From an uncultured Flavobacteriaceae bacterium (GTDB lineage: Bacteria > Bacteroidota > Bacteroidia > Flavobacteriales > Flavobacteriaceae): a stretch of DNA of 42,076 nt. The notes beneath the pieces are model-generated. The model made no database searches, had not been told where the DNA came from, and saw nothing but the letters and a program-made list of their open reading frames with translations. The stretch covers positions 1-42,076 of the forward strand of contig CALIJE010000050.1 of NCBI GenBank assembly GCA_938017825.1. Direction: 5' to 3'. The position numbers were made by a program, and so were the translations under genes. Positions 35,529 through 42,076 of this stretch are shown here, in pieces; position 1 is the stretch's first letter; the number at the start of each line of letters is the position of its first letter.

Positions 35529-36872
35529 ATGAGAACAACATTGACAATAGTACTTGGCTTTTTGGCGGCCATGGTTACGGCCCAAGAAAAGTTGCTGACC
35601 AAAGACGAGGCCGTAGATTTGGCCCTACAGAATAATTTTGGCATTCAAATCGCTAAAAACCAAGTAAAAATCGCGGAGAACAACAAGAGTATTTTTAATT
35701 CTGGTTACTTACCAACGTTGAACAATACGACCACGGCCAATTACAACCGTGATGATTCGGTCATCGAATTTCCGGGGGTGATCGATCAGAATGGCAATCC
35801 GCGTGCAGATGTTGACATTTATAAGGCCGAGTCGCAGCGCTACAACTCTACCCTTACAGCCGATTATACGCTTTTTGATGGCCTCGGGCGTTTGTATAAT
35901 TACAAAAGGTTAAAGGAGCAGTATCAGTTAAGTGAATTGCAGGCACGTGAAACCATCGAAAATACCGTTGTGCAGTTGTTCAGTGTGTATTTTGAGGTTG
36001 CCCGCTTGATGGAGAACGAGAAGGTATTGAAGGAAGCTTTACGAATTTCTTCGCAGCGTTATAAACGTGCTGAATATGCCTTCGAGTATGGTCAGAATAC
36101 CAAACTCGATATATTGAACGCCCAGGTTGATATCACCAATGATAGCATCAATTTATTGAACACCAAACAGCAACTAAACAATACCAGAAGAGATTTAAAC
36201 GTGGTGCTGAATCAAGACCTGAACGAAGTATTTGAGGTAGACACCCTAATTACTTTTATTCCCAAGTTAAAACTCAACGAGTATGTAGAACAGGCTAAGC
36301 TAAACAATGTGGCCGTTTTACAAACGGAGCGAAATCTGGCCATCAACGCTTATGATATTAAGGTGAATAAGGCGGGTTATCTACCTACGGTCGGTTTAAA
36401 TGGCACCTATGGTTGGAACTTGAACCAAAGTGCGGCCTCTGCCTTTTTTCCGGGGACCAATAATACCACATGGAATTTTGGTCTTGGAGCGAGATTGACC
36501 TGGAATCTATTTGATGGTGGAGGTACCAAGGTACGTGTCAAGAATTCTAAAATCGCCTATGAAAATCAAGAACTTTTGAAACAGCAAGTGCAGCTTCAAG
36601 TACAACGCGATATTCAAAATGCCATGGATATTTATGAAAATCGATTGACTATTTTCAATATTCAAGCGCAAAATGTAGCCACGAACAAGAACAATTTTGA
36701 GCGCTCCAAAGAACAGTTTCAATTGGGCAGAATCACTTCCATAGAATTCCGTCAGGCACAGATCAATCTATTGAATGCGCAAACCAATAAGAACTTGGCG
36801 AAATACGACGCCAAACTCGCCGAACTTCAATTGTTGCAGTTAACCGGCCAATTGCTCAATGTGGCGTTTTAG
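35529..36872 (+). CDS. TolC-family outer membrane efflux protein of the RND system
   Basis: This is an outer membrane channel of the TolC family, about 447 aa. A signal peptide (MRTTLTIVLGFLAAMVTAQ) is followed by two OEP repeats (LTKDEAVDLALQNNFGIQIAKN; RAEYAFEYGQNTKLDILNAQ; RSKEQFQLGRITSIEFRQAQ). The ATG 35529 starts the signal directly. An ATG at 35517 in the same frame would add four residues and overlap the pump gene. It is distinct from the other TolC-like protein at 3362, so each export system in the window has its own channel. It is the last gene of the marR operon; I saw no strong terminator behind it. Confidence 0.92.
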   Translation: MRTTLTIVLGFLAAMVTAQEKLLTKDEAVDLALQNNFGIQIAKNQVKIAENNKSIFNSGYLPTLNNTTTANYNRDDSVIEFPGVIDQNGNPRADVDIYKAESQRYNSTLTADYTLFDGLGRLYNYKRLKEQYQLSELQARETIENTVVQLFSVYFEVARLMENEKVLKEALRISSQRYKRAEYAFEYGQNTKLDILNAQVDITNDSINLLNTKQQLNNTRRDLNVVLNQDLNEVFEVDTLITFIPKLKLNEYVEQAKLNNVAVLQTERNLAINAYDIKVNKAGYLPTVGLNGTYGWNLNQSAASAFFPGTNNTTWNFGLGARLTWNLFDGGGTKVRVKNSKIAYENQELLKQQVQLQVQRDIQNAMDIYENRLTIFNIQAQNVATNKNNFERSKEQFQLGRITSIEFRQAQINLLNAQTNKNLAKYDAKLAELQLLQLTGQLLNVAF

Positions 36873-36914
36873 ATAGAAAAGAGGACAACTTCCATAGGAA
36901 CAAAGACGCATATA

Positions 36915-37097
36915 ATGTTCGAACACTTTTTTCAATGTCCGTATTGCTGGGAAGAGATATCCATGCTTATGGATCCGTCTATTTCCGTACAAACCTATGT
37001 AGAGGATTGCGAAGTGTGCTGTAACCCGATCGAAGTAACACCACAGTTTGAGACCGGTACCCTTATTGGTTTCCAAGCGCGCGACATTGAGCAATAA
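36915..37097 (+). CDS. CPXCG-motif cysteine-rich small protein
   Basis: This 60-aa protein belongs to the CPXCG family of small zinc-ribbon-like proteins of unknown function. The metal site is visible as two Cys pairs, CPYC (residues 8-11) and the later C-x-x-C in DCEVCCNPIEV, with aromatic MFEHFFQCPYCWEEI at the start. It lies 42 bases downstream of the TolC-like gene and 54 bases before the NTF2-like gene, on the same strand as both. Co-transcription with the RND unit is possible but not shown. Confidence 0.85.
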   Translation: MFEHFFQCPYCWEEISMLMDPSISVQTYVEDCEVCCNPIEVTPQFETGTLIGFQARDIEQ

Positions 37098-37151
37098 ATT
37101 GTTGCAGTTTCCAGTCAATTAGTTGTACTTTTTAGGAATTAAATCACTGGT

Positions 37152-37652
37152 ATGAAAAACGCTTTATTTGGTTTATTTCTGTTGCTGTTGCTTTCGTGTA
37201 ATGAAGAAAAGCTAGCATCCGTAGAAAACACAAACGAACTATTAAAGGCACTAGTTGTCGATGAGACCTTGGCTTATATGGAGAAGGACTATGAAAAATG
37301 GGCCTCTTTTTGGGATCATGGTGAAAGGGTTTTACGATTGGATGTTACTCCCGAGGGTTTTTCACAAACAAGGGGTTGGGCAAAAAATGGGGGGCACCTG
37401 AAGGGATTTTTTAACGAACATCCCGAGCCCATCACATCGACCTTCGTCAACTCGAACTATGACATTTACTATGATGAAAATCTCGCTTGGGTCGCGTTTG
37501 ACCAAAAGTGGACGACCATAGCCGGAGAAGAAAGTACGGCAAAAGCGACCATTACTTTGGTCAAAAAACAGAGCGATTGGAAAATTATTTCCTATACGGC
37601 CATTCAGTATGATTCAAAAGAGGATACGGTAGATACACTGGGAAGGGAATAG
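37152..37652 (+). CDS. NTF2-like (SnoaL/DUF4440 type) lipoprotein
   Basis: This is a small exported protein of 166 aa. A hydrophobic signal (MKNALFGLFLLLLLSC) ends in a lipobox-like LLSC, so the mature protein would be lipidated at Cys16. The rest resembles NTF2-like folds: a helical start with AYMEKDYEKWASFW, then strands STFVNSNYDIYYDENLAWVAFDQKWT and KATITLVKKQSDWKIISYTAIQY, the typical curved sheet. No catalytic residues can be named and no substrate is suggested. It faces the uxuA gene tail to tail. Confidence 0.75.
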   Translation: MKNALFGLFLLLLLSCNEEKLASVENTNELLKALVVDETLAYMEKDYEKWASFWDHGERVLRLDVTPEGFSQTRGWAKNGGHLKGFFNEHPEPITSTFVNSNYDIYYDENLAWVAFDQKWTTIAGEESTAKATITLVKKQSDWKIISYTAIQYDSKEDTVDTLGRE

Positions 37653-37678
37653 CCAGTGCACCTTCACTTAAAGGCTTG

Positions 37679-38866
37679 CTATAACATCGCTTTCAAAATA
37701 CCCAATTGCAAACCCCTTAGTTCCGCTAGGCCTTGCAGCCTGCCTATGGCAGCATAGCCAGGATTGGTATGCTTGCTGAGGTCATCGAGTTTCTGATGCC
37801 CATGATCGGGCCGCATGGGCAACCGATGATCCTTTCTATGGGCCTTTTTTCGGGTAGCCTGTTCTTCAAGGAGTGCTTTTACGACCTCATACATGGGCAC
37901 ATCACCTTCTAAATGATTCGCCTCATAAAAATTGCCATGTTCATCACGCGCGGTACTTCGTAAATGCACAAAATTTATGCGATTGCCCAGGCGTTTGACC
38001 ATCCCCGTAAGGTCATTGTTTTGCAGCACACCATATGATCCCGAACAAAAACAGAGTCCGTTGCTAGGGCTGTCATATGCCTCGATTACCTTAAGGGCAT
38101 CGGCTTCCGTGCTTACTACGCGGGGCAAGCCCAATATTGAAAATGGCGGGTCGTCGGGATGAATGGCCAAATATATACCGGCGGCTTCGGCAACAGGTAC
38201 AATGGCCTTTAGAAATGCATATAGGTTTTCTCGAAGCTCCTCCTCGCCAATGTCTTGGTATGAATCCAGGACTTCTTGAAACTGTGTTAAGGAATAGCCC
38301 TCTTCCGCCCCAGGGAGGCCGGCAATGATGTTGTGTACAAGTTTGTTTTTTTGCGACTCGGTCATCGATGCAAACGTCTCACGCGCCATTTGTACCGTTT
38401 CCGCAGCGTAGTGCTGTTCGGCATTGGGTCTTTTAAGAAGAAAGAGTTCGAAAGCTGCAAATTCGAGGGCATCAAAACGTAGGGCTTTGGATCCATCGGG
38501 CAGTTCATAGGCCAAATCGGTGCGTGTCCAATCTAAAACAGGCATAAAATTGTAGCACACGGTATCGATACCGCACTGTCCTAAATTTGAAATGCTCTGC
38601 TTATAATTTTCGATGTATTCAATGAATTTTCCAGAACCTCTTTTAATGTCTTCATGTACAGGTATGCTTTCAACTATGGACCAGCGAAGACCAGCGGCTT
38701 CGATCTCATTTTTTCGTTTGTTGATTTCAGTTACCGACCAAACATCACCATTGGGAATATGATGCAGTGCGGTTACAATACCCGATGCCCCAGCTTGTTT
38801 GATATCGCTTAGGGAAACAGGGTCATTTGGCCCGTACCATCTCCACGTTTCTTCCATTCCGGTCAT
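37679..38866 (-). CDS. uxuA: Mannonate dehydratase
   Basis: UxuA dehydrates D-mannonate to 2-keto-3-deoxygluconate in hexuronate breakdown. The protein (395 aa, normal length) starts with the diagnostic [31 protein letters not shown]. It contains [43 protein letters not shown] and FVHLRST, and ends near [10 protein letters not shown], all conserved in the family. The start could be ATG 38866 or ATG 38857. No fructuronate reductase, uronate isomerase or KDG kinase gene is adjacent. The neighbouring gene encodes an exported epimerase. Its substrate would come from glucuronate-containing polysaccharides or host sugars. Confidence 0.95.
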   Translation of the reverse strand: MTGMEETWRWYGPNDPVSLSDIKQAGASGIVTALHHIPNGDVWSVTEINKRKNEIEAAGLRWSIVESIPVHEDIKRGSGKFIEYIENYKQSISNLGQCGIDTVCYNFMPVLDWTRTDLAYELPDGSKALRFDALEFAAFELFLLKRPNAEQHYAAETVQMARETFASMTESQKNKLVHNIIAGLPGAEEGYSLTQFQEVLDSYQDIGEEELRENLYAFLKAIVPVAEAAGIYLAIHPDDPPFSILGLPRVVSTEADALKVIEAYDSPSNGLCFCSGSYGVLQNNDLTGMVKRLGNRINFVHLRSTARDEHGNFYEANHLEGDVPMYEVVKALLEEQATRKKAHRKDHRLPMRPDHGHQKLDDLSKHTNPGYAAIGRLQGLAELRGLQLGILKAML

Positions 38867-38909
38867 GATTACTATCTTCTTTGGTCTAGATTAAAAAGTA
38901 AGGGCGCAC

Positions 38910-40055
38910 TTATTTCCTATGAGCTTTCCACTTTGATATAATATCCTTTTCTCGATTCATAAAAGACCGCTCGTTGGTTAATATCGCATCTCTACGTTCT
39001 TGGGTGACGCCCTCAGAGTACCACCATTTTTTGGTGTCATGAACGGTTTCGGATAAAGGTCTGAATACAAGACCAGCTTCAATGGCCTTGCTATTATCGC
39101 TTTTTGACATACCGGCATATTCTGGCAATTGAATGACCCAAGGTTGAATTCCGATGATCTTATTGTCCCTAAGAAAATCTAAATCATCTATTTGAATATA
39201 GTTGACCGTCGAATTGTAACTAGCGTGTATTCCGTGCACAAAAGCATTGGTTGTCATGTTAAACTTTGGCCCGGAGCCATTAAAGGTACCGGTTGTTTTA
39301 GTTTCGACCAATCTAATCATCCACTCGGCCAGGTCTCTGACATCGATGTACTGTACCACCTCATTTTTAGCGCCCGGAATAATGATATCGCCACCTTTCT
39401 CCAATCTGGCCAGCCAATAAGGAAATCGGTCTGTTTGATCGCCAGGACCAACGATTAAGGTGGGTCTGATGATGATCGAGCGATCTGCTCCAAAATTATT
39501 AATGGCCGCCAATTCAGATGTTGCTTTCATCACTCCGTACTCATAGGTGTATTTTTCATCACCTTCTGCGTCTTTTGGTATTTCGAGGACAACAGGCCTA
39601 TCTTCGGAAAAATCGGTTCCATAATAGGGGTAATAAACACTTATCGACGAGGTGTACATATAGTATTCAACATGGTCTTTTAAAAGCCGTGCTGTATCTT
39701 CTGTCCATTTCGTTTTGCGGCCGGAATTGTCAATAACAACATCCCATTTTCTATTTTTGAGCGCCTCTAAATTGTCCTCTCTATCGCCAACCAATTGCTC
39801 AACTTTTGAAAAAAGATCAGGATAAATTTTCGGTTTGGTTTTCCCCCTGGTAAACGTAGTCACTTCATGCCCGCGGCTTAAGGCATACGCAATTTGGTGT
39901 GGTCCTAAAAAACTTGTTCCACCGAGTATGAGAATCTTTAATTTCCTATCGTTCGTCTTGTCACTGATCAAGTTGTGTAGAGGATGTGCATTGATGATCG
40001 AAGTTAGTCCCAACGCCAGGCCGGTTCCTAAAAATTTTCTTCTATCTGTTTTCAT
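38910..40055 (-). CDS. NAD-dependent epimerase/dehydratase with Tat-like N-terminus
   Basis: This is an extended short-chain dehydrogenase/reductase-type protein of 381 aa. The N-terminus reads DRRKFLGTGLALGL (residues 4-17), a twin-arginine signal-like motif, so it may be exported. The NAD-binding glycine motif is G45-G-T-S-F-L-G51, and a catalytic-type Tyr-x3-Lys is seen in YGVMK. Further features are RPTLIVGPGDQTDRFPYWLARL and QYIDVRDLAEWMIRL. It probably acts on a sugar nucleotide or other sugar derivative, but the substrate is not known, and an exported enzyme using a cytoplasmic cofactor is odd. It lies 43 bases upstream of uxuA on the same strand. Confidence 0.85.
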   Translation of the reverse strand: MKTDRRKFLGTGLALGLTSIINAHPLHNLISDKTNDRKLKILILGGTSFLGPHQIAYALSRGHEVTTFTRGKTKPKIYPDLFSKVEQLVGDREDNLEALKNRKWDVVIDNSGRKTKWTEDTARLLKDHVEYYMYTSSISVYYPYYGTDFSEDRPVVLEIPKDAEGDEKYTYEYGVMKATSELAAINNFGADRSIIIRPTLIVGPGDQTDRFPYWLARLEKGGDIIIPGAKNEVVQYIDVRDLAEWMIRLVETKTTGTFNGSGPKFNMTTNAFVHGIHASYNSTVNYIQIDDLDFLRDNKIIGIQPWVIQLPEYAGMSKSDNSKAIEAGLVFRPLSETVHDTKKWWYSEGVTQERRDAILTNERSFMNREKDIISKWKAHRK

Positions 40056-40158
40056 TTCAATACTGTTTTGTTATGCATCATACAATTTCCGAAGTGAACT
40101 AGTCTAAAGTTAATACTTTTCAAAATAGGGGAGTAGCAAGGTAGCATTATGGCCCTTC

Positions 40159-40629
40159 TCAGTTGCCGGCTTTTGGGTTGGGTCTTATTTTCTTTTCCGC
40201 TATCGACATTACGATACTTTTTGACTGGGCTTTTTTACCGATCAGTTCATTGTTCAGTTTTTCGGAAATGCCTATTGCTTCCCAAATCATAGCCTGTATT
40301 TCAGGTTGTGGAAAAAATCGGAACTCTTCTACTGAAATGTGCCGTATCAATTTTCCTTTGCCTTGTAGTTTTACGGGTCTTTTTGTCAATTCCGCGCCAC
40401 GATTAAACCCGAAATTTACGTGCCCTGAGTACACGGCAATGTGGCAAAAAGCGTCTTTAAGTTTTTCTGATTTCGAGTAGGCCATAGCCACAGCATTGTA
40501 ATTGTCCCAGATCAATTCGTTCGACTCCGGAACCAAATCGGTTATAAAATTCCGCAATTCCATAGTCAATTCTTGGATTCGCTTATCATAAGGCGCTAGG
40601 AACTCTTTAAGCTGTGGATTCGGTTTCAT
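40159..40629 (-). CDS. DUF1801-domain protein
   Basis: This 156-aa protein of the DUF1801/YdhG type has a fold related to YjbR and frataxin. Visible features are LVPESNELIWDNYNAVAMAYSKSE, CHIAVYSGHVNFGFNRGAEL and GKGKLIRHISVEEF. The C-terminus is rich in Lys (KKIRPNPKAGN). Proteins of this type are found in many bacteria without a firm function. It is 104 bases from the epimerase gene, on the same strand, with no clear promoter seen between them. Confidence 0.82.
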   Translation of the reverse strand: MKPNPQLKEFLAPYDKRIQELTMELRNFITDLVPESNELIWDNYNAVAMAYSKSEKLKDAFCHIAVYSGHVNFGFNRGAELTKRPVKLQGKGKLIRHISVEEFRFFPQPEIQAMIWEAIGISEKLNNELIGKKAQSKSIVMSIAEKKIRPNPKAGN

Positions 40630-40686
40630 TCCATGATTTTAGGCAAATCTTCATTCTATGAAGCATGCTTAGCCCTATATAATTTA

Positions 40687-41346
40687 TTAATTCAGAAGGT
40701 TTTGTAGCTCTTGGTCATTACTGGCCAACATGCGCAAATAGTTACTTTTCTCAGCATCTATATTTTTTATGTCCCCGCCTCTTTTTAAAAGCAATTTAAT
40801 ACAATTTAATTGCTTGTGTGTATTCCCTTTATCACCTGATTGCAAGCAATGAACCGCCCAGCCAAGTGGGGTGCTATTGTGCGTTTCGTCTATTTTGTCG
40901 ATTTCGGCATTTGCTTCAATTAATCTGGCAACCAATTTATCTCGCCCGCAAAAGGCGGCCCAGTGCAATGCAGAGGCACCATCATTTTTATAGGTAAAAT
41001 GAACATTGGCACCATTGTCGATATAAAAAATGCCAACTTGTTCCGCATGAAGGCTGGCAGCTGCCAAAAGTGGTGTTCCTTCGCCTTTATGGTGGTCACC
41101 ATCGATATCAGCACCGTTTTCCAAAAGTATTTTGGCAAGAAGAATCGCTTCATCCTCGGTGATTTTTTTCGAAAAAACGGCGTCACAAATGCGGTGTAAT
41201 GGGTGTGCTTTTGAACGACAAAACATATCGTAAGGTATGGTGATGCCCTTATTCGCAAGCTCTGGATGATCAGCAAGTACTTTAGTTAGACCATTATAGT
41301 CTTTTGTTTCAATTAGTTTTTTTACTTGTGGTGTAAACAATTTCAT
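40687..41346 (-). CDS. Ankyrin repeat protein
   Basis: This is a protein of about 219 aa made mostly of ankyrin repeats. The repeats are seen at LLLAK ILLENGADIDGDHH, GTPLLAAASLHAEQVGIFYIDNGANV, GASALHWAAFCGRDKLVARLIEANAEID and STPLGWAVHCL...LNCIKLLLKRGGDI, four clear copies plus a degenerate N-terminal part (VKKLIETKDYNGLTKVLADHPEL). No signal peptide or membrane helix is present, so it is likely cytoplasmic and protein-binding. The partner is unknown. Starts at 41355 and 41382 are also possible. I took 41346, where the ankyrin-like helix begins soon after the start. Confidence 0.82.
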   Translation of the reverse strand: MKLFTPQVKKLIETKDYNGLTKVLADHPELANKGITIPYDMFCRSKAHPLHRICDAVFSKKITEDEAILLAKILLENGADIDGDHHKGEGTPLLAAASLHAEQVGIFYIDNGANVHFTYKNDGASALHWAAFCGRDKLVARLIEANAEIDKIDETHNSTPLGWAVHCLQSGDKGNTHKQLNCIKLLLKRGGDIKNIDAEKSNYLRMLASNDQELQNLLN

Positions 41347-41553
41347 TTGCGACATACAATTTGGGCCATGAATTGGAGGCATAAAATGCTTTACCGATTT
41401 TTAGGGTTCAACCCAATCTTTTGTATAAAGCTACGGATTTCCGTTTAGTCTTGAGAGGTCGCAATATCGCTAAAGGCTACACTCCTTGTTCAACCTAGTA
41501 CATGCATCGGCTAATTATCTTATCTTGGTAAGAGCTAAATTCATTTCGTTGGG

Positions 41554-42076
41554 ATGCTCGGTATACTAGTAGTTTTCGCCCTTTCTTGGATGCTTCTCTG
41601 GTTCTTCGGAAAGGAGCATATTACCGTATTGGGTATGCTTCCGAATGGTAGACGTTTACGGGATTTTTTCATAGGGTTACTGCTCATGGCCTTGTTTTGT
41701 ACGATTAATCTTTTGGGACAATCCTATTTTAAGGAGTTTAGTTATGTGAGAAACCCTGACTATGGATTTTGGGAAGGACTCAAGGGAATATGGTGGACCA
41801 TTAAAGCGGCCTTGTTTGAAGAACTGATTTTTCGAGGGGCAATCCTATATATACTCATCAAAAAAGTGGGCACCAATTGGGCATGTACCCTAAGCGCAAT
41901 CGCCTTTGGCATATATCATTGGTTTAGTTATCAAATGTTTGGTCGTGGAATTATTCCCATGATGTATGTTTTTTTACTGACCGGAGCAGCAGGGTGGATG
42001 TTCGCCTATGCATTTGCCAAAACCAAGTCAATATATGCCCCTTTAGGGCTTCATTTTGGATGGATCGTGATAAGTA
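41554..42076 (+). CDS. CPBP family intramembrane glutamic endopeptidase (3' truncated)
   Basis: This open frame runs off the window end, with 174 codons visible. It encodes several hydrophobic helices and the CPBP (Abi/CAAX protease-like) motifs: E89-E90-x3-R94 in FEELIFRG, F118-x3-H122 in FGIYHWF, and the late LHFGW at the cut edge. These form the metal-independent intramembrane protease site of the family. The start at ATG 41554 gives a membrane segment almost at once (LGILVVFALSWMLLWFF). Family members process prenylated proteins or bacteriocin-like peptides; the substrate here is unknown. The 170 bases before it, up to the divergent ankyrin gene, show only AT-rich sequence. Confidence 0.88.
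   Translation, partial: MLGILVVFALSWMLLWFFGKEHITVLGMLPNGRRLRDFFIGLLLMALFCTINLLGQSYFKEFSYVRNPDYGFWEGLKGIWWTIKAALFEELIFRGAILYILIKKVGTNWACTLSAIAFGIYHWFSYQMFGRGIIPMMYVFLLTGAAGWMFAYAFAKTKSIYAPLGLHFGWIVIS

Noticed and set aside
40649..40670. Small hairpin CTTCAT-TCT-ATGAAG and the overlapping palindrome AAGCATGCTT upstream of the DUF1801 gene
   Set aside because: Short, in AT-rich sequence, with no promoter element or regulator nearby; chance is likely.
40687..42076. Ankyrin, DUF1801 and CPBP protease genes as a possible defence or immunity cluster
   Set aside because: They lie on different strands with separate gaps, and no nuclease, toxin or nucleotide-signalling gene accompanies them.

Overview
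The window looks like chromosomal DNA of a marine-type member of the Flavobacteriaceae (Bacteroidota); genus not determined. The grounds are: type IX secretion (T9SS) partners (two PorP/SprF proteins, a giant adhesin with a gliding-type C-terminal sorting domain, an OmpA/PD40 protein), a Bacteroidota-type homogentisate operon, a TPR/LytS-type kinase, and several upstream regions carrying the Bacteroidota -7 promoter motif TAnnTTTG instead of a sigma-70 -10 box. I saw no rRNA, tRNA, CRISPR array, insertion sequence or prophage gene, and no gap between genes is longer than 300 bases.

Layout. 1-4711: end of a MacAB-type export operon (two FtsX-like permeases, the first cut by the window edge, then a MacA-like adaptor and a TolC-like outer membrane protein), closed by a clear hairpin terminator. 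4809-8818: housekeeping genes (tsaB; on the minus strand a DUF255 thioredoxin-fold protein, a dodecin, and an Nfu-type Fe-S protein with a palindrome in its leader). 8936-11250: a stand-alone PorP/SprF protein facing a VWA-domain protein. 11466-15899: a TPR histidine kinase and its LytTR response regulator (overlapping genes), a gamma-carbonic-anhydrase-like protein and fabD. 16040-23104: a three-gene surface cluster (1370-aa adhesin, PorP/SprF, OmpA/PD40), probably one transcript.

23177-25121 (minus): an Nramp-fold transporter lacking the canonical metal-binding motifs, and a SanA/YdcF-like protein. 25211-29899 (minus): the lower tyrosine pathway as a tight operon, hmgA-fahA-flavin reductase-scoA-scoB, turning homogentisate into fumarate and acetoacetyl-CoA. 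A divergent TetR regulator sits next to it, and an inverted repeat overlaps the predicted hmgA promoter. 30672-36872: a MarR-controlled RND efflux operon (marR-adaptor-pump-TolC) with a perfect 20-bp palindrome in front. 36915-42076: a CPXCG zinc-ribbon protein, an NTF2-like lipoprotein, mannonate dehydratase (uxuA), a signal-bearing NAD-dependent epimerase, a DUF1801 protein, an ankyrin protein, and a CPBP membrane protease cut by the window end.

Most of the window is recognisable chromosomal content. The points most worth a second look are the two operator-like palindromes next to their regulators, the homogentisate operon with a flavin reductase and no maleylacetoacetate isomerase, the motif-less Nramp protein, the repeated-module T9SS adhesin cluster, and the palindrome in the nfu leader. 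I did not find a clearly undescribed multi-gene system such as a new defence island.
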